NCBI RefSeq assembly: GCF_048128805.1
Contig: NC_136015.1
Span: 25,691,903 to 25,755,902, forward strand
DNA length: 64,000 nt
Origin: Centroberyx gerrardi
Lineage: Eukaryota > Chordata > Actinopteri > Beryciformes > Berycidae
Direction: 5' to 3'
The notes below the pieces were generated by a model. That model was not told where the DNA came from. It ran no database searches and saw only the letters and a list, made by a program, of their open reading frames with translations. Every line of letters begins with the position of its first letter. The stretch's first letter is position 1. This document shows positions 1 through 10,600 of this stretch, piece after piece. A program made the translations under genes and the position numbers.

Positions 1-141
1 TGCTGCTGCTGCCGTCCACCTTCCAGGCCAGCCTCCAGTCTGAGGGGAAGCCCTTGTTGGCCAGGCACATGAGCGTGGCCTTCCCCTGCTGCAGCTCCAC
101 GCTGGAGGGGGGCAGCACCGTCAGGGTGGGACGGACATCAC
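1..141 (-). CDS. IgL constant exon C1, 5' part only
   Basis: This is the start of an immunoglobulin light-chain constant exon read on the minus strand and cut by the left edge of the window. The exon begins after a splice acceptor AG at 143-142 and reads [13 protein letters not shown], then the first domain cysteine ([13 protein letters not shown]) and an AGC-encoded serine run at the edge. It matches the complete copies C2 (41988-42319) and C3 (58535-58866) almost base for base. It would splice to J1 at 1127-1164 across a 985-bp intron, and the phase fits: the last J base is A and the exon starts GT. The second domain cysteine and the stop lie outside the window, so I cannot tell whether this copy is intact. 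Confidence 0.93.
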
Positions 142-1126
142 CTAGGAGACACCGATCAGCTTAGAGGACAGGAAGGCTGCGGCTGTCAATCAATCACCGG
201 GCGGTTTGACACCTTTACTGTGTGAGAGTGGATTTTCCCCTTTAAGGACTTTCTGTCAGATGGTTTTTATGCTCCACCAGTCACTCACTCACACATTGTT
301 TCACTTCCCTTTAAGAAGCCTCTCATGCATATCAGCACAGAAAGAGTCCTCATATGACCACGAATATATCAAACTACAGTGGAAATAAATTTGTCTGCAT
401 TTTGAAAATTTCCTCTAAATTTTCAAATCTTCTTTAACTGTACTTCATATAAAAAATGAGGTGGAAAAATATAAAGGAATCAGATTACCAATACATTTTC
501 AGATTTTCTATGATTCGGTTGAAATAATGTTTACATCATGGTCAAAATAGAAATGTATACTAACACATGGATTGTGTTGAAGAAAACTGTAAAAAAGCAA
601 CAGTGAGTTAGATTTAATGGTTTTGTATAGAAAAATTCAAAATGAAATGGCTACCATAACATAACTACCATACAATGGTGTTCATCAAAACAGATTTAAA
701 ACATCAATTAGAATTAGCAAACTGTCAAAATAATGTTCAAGTAGGCTACATTTGAAAGCGTGAGATTTGGCTACATTTTCAAATTTTCTTCTATATCGAA
801 ACGCTTGTTAGTTTAGTTTTAATTTGATTTACATTTATGGTAAAACTGGGAAATTAAAAAGGAATCTGCCAACCCATTTCAAAAATAGTATTTTTTTTCT
901 AAAACCTTTTCTAAAGCTCAAACTGTTGACTTTTGACAGTCCAACAATGTGTAAAGACAAGTGCAGTAAAGCAGCTGTAAGTTAGACTCCAAGGTTAAGT
1001 AGAGAAACAGAGAAAAGAAAAGGAGACTATAAGTCACAAGATATTTATATCGACTTCTAAAATTCAGACACAGGAATTAAAGTATTAATAAATTATATGA
1101 TGTTTAAAATTTGTGCAGAAACTTAC
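142..1126 (-). other. J1-C1 intron
   Basis: This AT-rich stretch separates the constant exon from J1 on the minus strand. Its first ~250 bases are nearly identical to the matching part of the C2 cassette (42320 onward) and the rest is more diverged. It lacks the 470-bp MITE found at the same place in the cassettes at 38.5, 46.0 and 51.2 kb. I see no coding region in it. In kappa-type loci this intron can hold an enhancer, but I see no clear site. Confidence 0.7.
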
Positions 1127-1164
1127 TTCCAACATCCAGTCTGGTTCCTCCACCAAAAGTCAAC
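1127..1164 (-). CDS. IgL joining segment J1
   Basis: A 38-bp J segment on the minus strand. It reads [12 protein letters not shown], which contains the FGxGT motif that all J segments need for the light-chain beta bulge. It ends with base A directly before the donor GTAAGT, and A plus the GT of the constant exon gives a serine codon. A 23-spacer recombination signal lies immediately upstream (1165-1203). J2 has tryptophan in place of the first leucine. It looks functional. Confidence 0.92.
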
Positions 1165-1203
1165 CACAGTGATACAAACTCATTGAGCCGCCGTACAGAA
1201 ACC
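1165..1203 (-). other. J1 recombination signal (23-RSS)
   Basis: On the minus strand this reads nonamer GGTTTCTGT, a 23-bp spacer (1172-1194) and heptamer CACTGTG (1165-1171) touching J1. The heptamer is consensus. The nonamer has one change from the J2 version, GGTTTTTGT. A 23-spacer on J paired with a 12-spacer on V is the kappa arrangement and satisfies the 12/23 rule for RAG1/RAG2. Confidence 0.93.
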
Positions 1204-1583
1204 TCTCACTCTAGAGAGACACGGCTCTCTCACTTTGACAACAACAAACTCACCAAAATCACTCTCAGTTTGTAAAGCTTTAGCTAACTGATGTAATAAC
1301 TAGATAAACTATCAAATTATGCGACAAAGTTCCAACATTAATAGTTTTTCATTTATTGTCTATTTTATCTTCTAGTGATACTGATTTCTCTAGCAGTAAA
1401 CTAAAAAATGACATGAGATATCGTTTAAGAAAATTTGTTTATAGACATCAAGCCAAATATACACATTAATTAGATAAATTGTTAATGAGAGTTTGTCAAA
1501 TTGATTGATCCATTTAGAAACAGCATCATCAGAGTAATCCAAGTCCCTGTTGGAGTCAGTCAGAGCATTTCCATAGAGAGCCA

Positions 1584-1630
1584 CTTTGCATCAGCAGCAC
1601 CATGCTCCAGTGCTCTGGGAGAGTTTATAG
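1584..1630 (+). promoter_or_regulatory. V1 promoter (octamer and TATA-like box)
   Basis: CTTTGCAT (1584-1591) is one mismatch from the immunoglobulin octamer ATTTGCAT bound by Oct-1/Oct-2 with OBF1. TTTATAG (1624-1630) lies about 33 bp downstream, and the leader ATG follows 79 bp after that. The same pair at the same spacing precedes V2 to V6, which argues that it is the working promoter. Confidence 0.75.
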
Positions 1631-1708
1631 TCCTGAGAGTTGAACACTGGATGACTGACAGCTGTCCTTCATGACAACAGAAGCCACAGAAATCCTCCTC
1701 ATCAAAAC

Positions 1709-2188
1709 ATGACTTTGATCTCCATCCTCATCTGGACTCTCCTCTGCTGCTGCTTCACAGGTAAAGTCCAGAGAATCAAACTCCTCTCCTCTATGAACAT
1801 CCGTCCCTCTGAAATGAAGCGGAGAAAACGATGACGGTGGTTTATGTTTTTGTCTCTGTATCCTCAGAGTCCAGAGGCCAGGTCACAGTGACTCAGCCTG
1901 GAGCAGTGAGGTCTGCTCCGGGAGGCTCCATCACCATCAGCTGTCGTACCAATCCTGCTGTATACTATGATGGTGACCACTATTTAGCCTGGTACCAACA
2001 GAGAGATGGACAAAATCCTAAACTCCTCATTTACTATGCTAATCAGCGAGCATCAGGGATTCCAGGTCGTTTTACAGGCAGTGGATCAGGGACTGACTTC
2101 ACTCTGACCATCAGTGGAGTCCAGGCTGAAGATGCAGCAGTTTACTACTGTCAGAGTTACCACTATATCAACAGTCAGCATCTGTTCA
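1709..2188 (+). CDS. IgL variable gene V1 (group A), kappa-like
   Basis: V1 encodes a germline light-chain variable region for the antigen-binding site of fish antibodies and B-cell receptors. The leader exon (1709-1760) reads [17 protein letters not shown] and splices GTAAAG to an acceptor at 1866-1867. The V exon is 1868-2188. It starts [14 protein letters not shown] and has the first cysteine in TISC, the core tryptophan in LAWYQQ and the second cysteine in VYYCQSYHY. The reading frame is open to the recombination signal, so the gene looks functional. An in-frame ATG at 1831 lies in the leader intron and is not the start. V1 lies on the strand opposite to J1/C1, only 0.5 kb away, so it can join J1 only by inversion. 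CDR1 is one codon shorter than in V2 and V4. Confidence 0.95.
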
Positions 2189-2216
2189 CACAGTGATAAA
2201 GCGTCGTACAAAAACC
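2189..2216 (+). other. V1 recombination signal (12-RSS)
   Basis: Heptamer CACAGTG (2189-2195), 12-bp spacer ATAAAGCGTCGT and nonamer ACAAAAACC (2208-2216). All three match consensus, and the spacer is identical in V2, V3 and V4. Confidence 0.95.
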
Positions 2217-2257
2217 TCCCTCAGTCAGACTGAACTGACTGCTGCAGCTGGAAGCTA

Positions 2258-2285
2258 CTGCAGGAACTGATACAGTTCACTGAGG

Positions 2286-2317
<32 letters not shown>

Positions 2318-2790
2318 ACTGTCACTACCAGTTTTCCTTCTGAAGTTAAAACAGCCCACCTCCCACCTCAACAACCTGAAAGTTCCCCCAAATGAAGAGG
2401 ACAGTTCCAGTGAAGAAGTCCAATCAGACCCATTAAAAGCACAACAACATCTAGCAAAGTAAGCCGTCCTGATGCCGACCCCCAAACCACTGCTGAATGA
2501 TCCAAACAGCTTATCCACGCTGGTCCTGGAATATCTGGACTGTCAGGATCCAAACAGATCAGGAGGATCATTCAGTCAACTGGATCAGGAAGCCTTATTT
2601 AGATAGAGGAAAGTCAAGAGAGTCTTTTTCTTGAAGGAAGGGAATAGTTGGGTGAACACATGTATCTATTGTACAGACACTGAGTCAGGCCAGAAGAGGG
2701 GAATGTGGTGTCAGACTGTAGAAGGAAACCTTGGCATCAGAAAATAAAGACAAGCCACTGGAAATACAGACAAGCACCAAGAACAAGGAA
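2258..2790 (+). repeat. V 3' flank block, copy 1, with CA repeat
   Basis: A non-coding block that follows V genes of this locus. It opens with a CA microsatellite (about 2287-2312). Near-identical copies are found at 51858-52450, where the V is missing, and at 60100-60458 plus 61978-62100, where a LINE splits it. Reading frames in it are shadows of the CA run and of non-coding DNA. Confidence 0.8.
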
Positions 2791-2899
2791 ACTCCTGAGG
2801 AAATGAGGGAAACTAAATATACTGAAAACAGGTTGGGGCATTTTACTGATATGGTTTAATAATAATTAAAATTTAATGAAAACCACTTTTAAATACAGC

Positions 2900-3216
2900 G
2901 ATACAACAATGAACCAAAACCATTAAGATGAATGATGAAGATTCCAGGATATAATAAAAATAGGATTATAGAAGAATCATACAGGAAAAAACAAGAGGAA
3001 TAGGTGAAACCAAATGACATTAAAAGCCTGTGTGTAATAAATAGTGTTTCTATCCTGATGGGAGTGTGGGAGTGGTCTCTTCTAGGATGACAACGCTCTG
3101 ACACTTTATTAAAACCTTCTATTAATCTCATGAACATGAGGATCATTTAAATAGTCAATGCTCCCAGCACTGAGGGGGAAACACCATGATATGCTCAGGA
3201 CAGCTACAGTTCACTG

Positions 3217-3255
<39 letters not shown>

Positions 3256-3288
3256 ATATCTGTCCTGCCTCTGCTCTCCACCCGTTAA
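2900..3288 (+). promoter_or_regulatory. Orphan upstream region of a V7-type gene
   Basis: This stretch is close to the DNA just upstream of V7 (62880-63215), including a GT repeat and the octamer-like GTTTGCAT at 3250-3257. In V7 the leader ATG follows about 100 bp later. Here the match stops at a TAA target site at 3286-3288 where a Harbinger-type element begins, and no leader or V exon follows. The V gene has been lost. Confidence 0.75.
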
Positions 3289-3850
3289 AGGCCCCTGACA
3301 CACCAGGGTCAGGCCGTCGGTAAGCGTCTGTGTCCCTAGTTTTTGCGGTGTGTCCCGCACCGCTGGCACTAGTCGGACCCCTGTTGGCGGCTTTTCGGCC
3401 GATTGAGCGTGTTGAATCGGCGGCGGAGCCCGTCGGTGAGAGAGATCACTCTGATTGGCACGAGAAGAGAAACGGAAGTGATGAAAGCAAGCAAACGACA
3501 AAGTCAAGAGGGCACACACAGAAGGCTCTTCTCCATTCTCCATCTCTATTCCAATACGCAAATATTTTCACAACGACATGGCCGTCTGGAATGAAGAAAC
3601 TGAAGACCAACTGATCAGCATGATTCAGGAGAGGCCAGCTCTGTACGACATTACAGAACAACCTGCTGGTATGGAGAGTTATTTCCCCTCACGCAGGTGC
3701 AGTACGTACGTGCTAGTTGGCCGTTGGCTGTAGTCTTTGCGGTGTGTTCAAGTGCAACTTTTTGGACCAGACACAGGCGAGGTGAGGCGACGCAACAGTC
3801 GGCCTTCCTCGCCGCTAGTTCTTTGATGCCGGTTTGTTGTGTCAGGGCCT
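3289..3850 (+). mobile_element. PIF/Harbinger-type non-autonomous element
   Basis: A 562-bp element with terminal inverted repeats AGGCCCCTGACAC and GTGTCAGGGCCT, flanked by a TAA duplication (3286-3288 and 3851-3853). A 3-bp TWA duplication is the hallmark of PIF/Harbinger transposons. Inside, from 3578, a short frame reads MAVWNEETEDQLISMIQERP, resembling the start of a MADF/Myb-like DNA-binding domain of the accessory protein of these elements. It is truncated after about 30 residues. There is no transposase, so the element would depend on an autonomous relative. Confidence 0.7.
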
Positions 3851-3853
3851 TAA

Positions 3854-4650
3854 AGGGTAACTTCGGTATTTTTCAACCTGGACCCTATTTTCCCAACTTT
3901 TTGTGTCTAAGTGACTAATGGGGACAACAATTTTTGAAATTGGTCCAGTATTGAGCAAGATCGCGTCAGCCGGCAGCCACGAAATGGGCTGCAATGTAAT
4001 CCGACGGGGCAATTGTGAACCGTTAATGTACGTCCACGGCGGGGAGGCGACGGGGCGGCTCGCCTGGTAAAGGGACCATTTCCCCGGTGGAGGACACTGC
4101 TGCCGGGCTCAGGGTAAGTAACAGTAGCCTCGGTAGTCCGGTAATCTCCCCGCTGGATGGCCGTTATGGTCCCTGAAAGTTGTATCGTGGTTTTGTCTAG
4201 AGAGTTGGACCGACTTGTTGGCCCCGGTCTTGGTTAAAACAGTGAATTAACGGAGCCAAATTAACGGAGCCAAAAGCTTGGTAAATACATGATGCATTGT
4301 AGTTTACTCTTTCTATAGGCTGGTGTTGTGTTTTTTAAGCGTAGGCTTTATTGTGAAATAGGCTATAAGCCTATAAGACTTGGTTACACACAATAACAAA
4401 CAGACTGGATCAAGCGAAAGGTAAAAAAAAACGTTTCATTTCTCTGTAGGGTCCTTTCCATAATGTTGTCAGACACTTATAATAACAATCTGAGTCAGTG
4501 GCAAAAATAAGAACTTTTAGTGGACGTACATTGACGGTGCGATTTGCCCCGTCGGATTACATTGCAGCTCGTTTCACGGCTGCCAGCTGAAGCGATCTCA
4601 CTCAATACTGGACCAATTTCAAAAATTGTTGTCCCCATTAGTGTGCATAT
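3854..4650. mobile_element. Palindromic MITE
   Basis: Two arms of about 122 bp, 3914-4036 and 4521-4642, are inverted copies of each other with roughly 85-90% identity by eye. They enclose a unique centre of about 480 bp. The outer left sequence (starting AGGGTAACTTCGG) is a motif I associate with dispersed teleost repeats. There is no coding capacity. It abuts the Harbinger-type element directly, so one probably inserted at the edge of the other. Confidence 0.65.
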
Positions 4651-6275
4651 TATGGGATGGAAAATTAGCCAACAAGTTGAAAAAGTAATTTTTCATTTCA
4701 TTGTGACTTTCCCATAGGATATTAAACGCGGATTTACCAACAGCTGAATGAAATACACACACACTTCCATGGTTCACATCTTTTCTCTTTGGGTTGTTGA
4801 AAGGCATTTTGGGAAATGTAGGAAATCACTAACTAAAGTAGAAAGCCTGGATGAGGCAGGCTGAAGAAAAGGTAAATCAAAAAAAGTTAATTAGGCTACA
4901 ATCACAAAATAAATCCTTGAATGCACCTGAACATCACAGATTGCCGATATATAACAGTGTTAGACTATCAGAGGGGGATTTCCCCTTTAAGTTAACAAGT
5001 TTTGTTTACCTAAAGTGTGACCAAGTCAACTTTGCTCAAGTCCCAAGTCAGTCTCAAGTCTTGAGGCACAAGTCTCAAGTCAAGTCCCAAGTCTAAATGT
5101 AGATTACCAAGTCAAGTCAAGTCCATGTCATTAATGTCAAGTCTCAAGTCTAACTGTAGAACAGCAAGTCAAGTCAGAACAAATCAAGAGTCCAGTATCA
5201 ATTTAATATCTTAAAGAAAACTAAATATCTAGGACTTTTCAATGCAATATGGTTTTAATAGAATAAAAACTACAAAACACCAATATTAAAATGGAAAATA
5301 TAATGAAGGAGGAACCTGTTCTGAATAACAACACAGTACCGAGGCTGCGAGCGGAAAGGTAAACAATGCAGCGGAGTTCCGAGAAAAGAAGAGGTTGGAG
5401 GGAAACAATGTCAGCGGATTATTGTTTCCGGATCCATACAGTTTATTTATTTTTTATATTAGGCTATTATCATCATTATTAGTATTAGTATTAGTATTTG
5501 TATTGGTAGTAGCAGTGGTAGCAGTAGTATCATTAGGAACTACTGGGGACCAGCCCATTAAACCTCCTTGGGGAAAAACTGCAAACAAAGCAGCAGAGCA
5601 GCTACGACAAAAAGGAATAACAATATTCAGGCTCAGGCTATTATATTATAAAGTATGTGGAATCAGAATCCATTGAAAATTGCTAATGATAATAATAATA
5701 ATAATAATAATTCTCAATTGCTGTTCAATACAGTGGCGTCCCGGAGTGTCATTGCCATATTTCCCAGAATGCCGTGCAGCATTCATTGTACAGCACTTAT
5801 AAATTGTGTCAATTACGTTATGGGAATGATTTGGTTAAAGTTGTTATTGTTGCGTTGGCTGCTACACAGGGTATGTGAAACTGACATAGTTTAGTTGATG
5901 TTAGGTAATGAGCACCATGAATGTGAGAGGTAGGTTCAAAAGTGACTTTCCTGCTGCGATTGTGAAACAGTGGGAGTGTTAAATTATACTTTGTGTGTGA
6001 CTAATGTTGAGAAATTATGTTAAAAATCATACGTACTCCTTTTAGTCTGGGGTTAACTGCAGTTTGTTACAACACTGCATCTGTGCTCAACTAATCTACC
6101 ATAGGTAAGTAAGGGCTAAATAATCTATAATTAAAGATTAACAGCAATATGGCATTCATGTAATTCTTGTCCTTGTTATTTCCTGTAATCAATTCAAGTG
6201 TTCTTTGACTGCATGAATTGTGAAGGCTGAGCGTGGGGATTATTCTGCCCACTGAGAGTCATTTAAACAAAAATA
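4643..6275. other. Non-coding stretch with low-complexity DNA
   Basis: No gene is recognised. It holds a degenerate AAGTC/TCAAGTC tandem run at about 5030-5180, ATT/GTA-rich sequence at 5455-5540 and an AAT microsatellite at 5688-5712. The short reading frames here show no recognisable protein. Confidence 0.6.
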
Positions 6276-6340
6276 TTCATAGAAACACAACTGATTTAAT
6301 GAAAGGGTCTTTATTGTCTTAGCATAAAAAGAATAACAGT
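6276..6340 (-). pseudogene. Relic of an IgL constant-gene 3' UTR
   Basis: About 60 bases match the DNA around the poly(A) signal downstream of C2 and C3: a CAACTGATTT motif followed by CTTTATTGTCTTA, which is an AATAAAG signal on the minus strand. No constant exon remains to its right. It indicates that a further J-C cassette once lay here. Confidence 0.5.
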
Positions 6341-6641
6341 ATTTGTAAGAGACAGTGTGCGTTTGCTCTCCTCGTTTCCACAGGTTTCACTACTGAACCA
6401 TAGAAACAGAAAGGCTTCATTACTGGAAATGAAGATGAACATGTTTGTTACTGAAATAGTTTTGCAAATGCACTTAATTAATCATAGTGCCACTGTATGT
6501 AGTTTAAATTGTATATTGATATTATATGATATTTATTGCGCTACTGAAGACAGTTCCCATAATGACAAATACATTTATGACCTTAAGAATGACAATTGGC
6601 ATGTTTGGTCAGCAGGTCATGCATTGTTCTATGTTATACAA

Positions 6642-7095
6642 GGTAGGCCCTCTTGACGTGAATACATATGCAAATTAGTTGAAATTCAGAATTTTCTAAA
6701 CTTAACTAAACTTAATAAACCCAAGCACATTGTGATTACATGAAAGCAGATATATTACGGTTGATAACATAACAACCCTCCTACCATTATCATGAATGCA
6801 AATTAGTTTAAATCATGAATTTTATGAACTAAATAAACCCAAGCACATTTTGATTATATGAAAGCAGATATATTGTGGCTGATATAATAAAGGCCCTCTT
6901 ACCATTATCATGAATGCAAATTAGTTTAAATCATGAATTTTCTAAACTTAATAAACCCAAGCACATTTTGATTACATGAAAGCAGATATATTACGGTTGA
7001 TAACATAACAACCCTCCTACCATTATCATGAAAGCAAATTAGTTCAAATTCTGAATTTTATGAACTAAATAAAACCAAGCACATTTTGACCTTTC
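6642..7095. repeat. 118-bp tandem repeat with octamer motifs
   Basis: About 3.7 copies with a 118-bp period; the word AAGCACAT occurs at 6723, 6841, 6959 and, partly, 7077. Most units carry the exact immunoglobulin octamer ATGCAAAT (6668-6675, 6796-6803, 6914-6921). The fourth has AAGCAAAT at 7032. A further partial unit appears near 7118-7160. The array lies between the first IgL cassette and the lipoxygenase gene. Confidence 0.85.
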
Positions 7096-7629
7096 AAATA
7101 AGTTTAGATTTTGCTAGACCCTGCGATTACATGAAAGCTGATATATTATGGTTGACTGAAACTGTGACAGAAAAAAAATGGTCCAATCATGGACATGGAA
7201 GAAAAGTGATCAAACTGAGCCACTTGGTCACTCTCTTTATTGAAGTGGTCCGTGTCTTCTCCCTCCTCATGTTGTGTGAATGATGAGACGTCTCTCTCCA
7301 GATGGACTGCAATGACAGAAAATGTGAAGTCACATGACAGGGATTGTTGTTGTGTGGCAACAGCAATACGCACTTGGATCCAAGCCAGACCAGGTAATTC
7401 TGTTAAGTATAAATCACAGTCAAAAAGTTTGGAATATGGTTAAATGACATGGTTTTTGAAATGCATAATGCTTTCAAAGTGAAATAAATGAATGTCTGCT
7501 CTTACAGGAAGACGATAATGAAAAAAGAAAATTAGCAAGAAATGAGACAGATTCTGAAGATGTTCACAAAGGTCTTCAATACAAGTTTAACAGAAATTAA
7601 GCTGTGCTTGCCTGTGTCCTCAAGCTCAT

Positions 7630-10600
7630 TTAAATGGCTATGCTGTTCTCCATTTGAGCAGGGTTTAAGTAGTTGTAGGGCACCACAAGCTTTGAGTTCC
7701 TCTTTGCAATGACCTCACTGAGGTCGGTCAAATTTGCTTGAAATTCCTTGATCATCTTCTTGGGTGCAGGCTCATCGAAGCGTTCAACTGGATATGTTCC
7801 CAGTAGAACCTGCCAAAAAGTAGAAATAGAAGCAGAAACCATGACTGACCACTGACAGCAGATTGTTTAAGGTGCAGGGCCTCAAGGCAGTTTCTAAATT
7901 GATAAGTGTATATTCATTCATGCCTGCCAAACTTACAACATCACTGTATGGGCTGGTAAGCAGCAAACCCAATGACATAAAGTTGACCGTCTCTCCAACA
8001 TTTGGGAGCGTCTCCAAAATGGTCTTCATGCTAGACTTCCCCTTGGTTGTTGGAGGAGGTTTGCGCATCAGGAGAGGGCTGTTAGGCGTCCAGGCGTTGT
8101 ATTCATACTAAAATTAGGAGAGAAGCTTCAGTATCTATTGCAGATGCATCAATTACTTTTAGGGTTGTGGGCTCATGTTTAACTGAAACATACTTTATTG
8201 AATTGAACATGAAACATTAAAATATAGAAGAAATGACATGCTTCCATTGCGCTGCTGCTTCTCTGATACCCCACTAGAAGGAAATAATACACAAAGATAA
8301 CAGGCACATGATCGATTGTACAATATTTGTATAATATTTCCCCAGCTCTTAATTGTCTCACCTGCCCATTGTTGACTGCAGCATGTTGGGCTGACACTCT
8401 GAAGATCACCATGGTGACGAACTTGATCACTTCCTCCACAGTTTGAAAGCTTGTAGGGATGCCTGTTGGGGTCCCCATCAGCAACCATTTGTTTTCAATA
8501 GAGACTACTATAGCTATTTGCTGTTTACACACCATTATACTACTGTTTACGGCTGTTTACAACATGATACTACTAGAGCATGAACTAAATTACCTGATTT
8601 TTTGTCCCCCAGGAAGCAGTGTGTGTATATCTCTTTGATCCATGCCTGGAGCTCAGAGTCTTTCTGCACCTCCGTGTCTGAGGGGTAATAGTGCTCCACC
8701 ATGGCCTTCACAAAGCTGGAGAGAAAAAACATAGGATGTTAATATTAGGTGTCAGTGGCCAGAGGTTGTATTTAGGCTATTTTTTTCTATTCAAAATAAA
8801 TGCCCTCGCTAATTAGCATTCTAAATAATAAATAAATAAATAATACATAAAACTCTGTTTCTTCTACAGCTCATCTGAAATATGGTGTTCCACAAGGGTC
8901 AATCTTAGGCCCTGCATTATTCTCCATTTATATGCTTCCGCTTGGGGACGTCATCCGCAAGCATCATATTCATTTTCACTGTTATGCAGATGACACTCAG
9001 ATATATATACGTATACAAGGTGGGGTGTTAAGTCTCGCCTTCCTTCAGTTCGAAAATATTCCCAAGATAAGGTCTTTTTTTATCCTTTCCTGACCTTGAA
9101 AAAATGATCCATGTTTTTATGTCTTCATGTTTAGACTACTGTAACTCCCTCTATTCCCTTCTAGTTCCCTCTCAACTAGTGCAAAATGCAGCAGCAAGGC
9201 TCTTACCTAGATCAAGAAGACGGGATCACATCACCCCCATTTTAGCAGCTTTACACTAGTTGTCTTGTTCGTTTTAGAATTGATTTCAAGATTTTACTTT
9301 TAGCTTTTAAGGCACGGCGTCGGTCTGGCACCCAGCTACGTATCAGACCTTTAATGCTACAAACTCGTCCAGCTGTATCCGATCTCGGTGACTAGTTTAT
9401 ATTCTGGTTTTCATGGCGGTCAAGTGCCAAATAAACCCCATGTTAAAACTACGTGGAATATTGCTTTAAAACCCTTAAAGGTCCTGAGGTCCTCTGGCAG
9501 AGCCCTACTGTTTGTTCCAAGGACTCGGCTGGTAACAAACGGTGGCTGGGCCTTTGCTGTCAGAGCTCCCAACCAAATCACTTTTTAAATCACTTTTCAA
9601 ATGTTTTTTTATGTCCCGTTTCATCCCTGTTCTAAGCTCGTCTGTCTACTTTCTATTCAAGTTTTTTAAGGATAAGTTCGGCGATTTTGGACCCATATTT
9701 AATTTGTCTCTTACATATAGTATCTGTAGTACTTGGACCCACAGACAATATTGGCTCCAGAGTAATATTTATATGGCAAACTATTCATGGTAACCTGCTG
9801 ATGATGCCCCACAGCTTCACTCCATCGTCTCTGTAGTAGAAGTTGGGGATGGACTCCAGTCCTCGTGCAGCGATGTCTTCTGGCAGACAGAGGGAGCTGT
9901 AGGTCATTTCAGACTGAGCCCTTCTCATCAGCTCCGTCAGGCTCTCTGTTCCTAGGGAACTCTACACAAATAAGTAGCATTAGACAACATTAGTTTTGCC
10001 AGGATCTCTTGCTGGCATACTGAAAATCAGAATCATAATTTTCACAATCTAATAATTCAAGATGAAGATCTGAATATTATCGAGAAAATCAGAGGAAAAG
10101 ATTCATACCTGACTTAAAACTCCATCAGGTCCCATGAGTAGTGGGCGGCCGGTAGTGTTTATTTGGAGAGTGTAACGGAAGTGCGGGATCAGCAGCTGCA
10201 TACACAACAGAGAGAAGAATCTAAATGTCAAACAATTATTTATGGGATGGCTTAAATCACATTTTACATAGGGACCAATCACAAAATACGACTCATGTTC
10301 TCATGTGATCTAATTTAGGTGTGCTGATAGGTGGTTCAGTTCAAAACTACCTCTTAAAAGCCCTCTCATATTCAGGTTTATTTGGTCTTATGTCATGATC
10401 AGTGGTCCAAGATTAGTACTCTCCGTTAAAGCTTAATGAATATAGTCTGAAAGGTTTTACTTTGAAAATGAACCAGCTACATGATCTCTGCTACATGATC
10501 ACACCTTGTAGAAGTTCATGTTCATGACTAGATCAATCGTCCAAGATTATGATTAAGATTAAGATTAAGATTAAGATTATGCTATAGTCAAAGTAAACAC

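Noticed and set aside
1831-1867. ATG at the start of the longest frame through V1 (same in V2, V4 and V5)
   Set aside because: It lies in the leader intron. The true start is the leader exon ATG with a matching GT...AG pair and a signal peptide.
3211-3661. Overlapping frames of 70-116 codons on both strands
   Set aside because: They cross a GT repeat and the Harbinger-type element. Only the short MADF-like start at 3578 resembles a known domain.
5395-5676. Hydrophobic 93-codon frame
   Set aside because: Its valine/leucine run comes from a low-complexity ATT/GTA stretch, with no homology visible.
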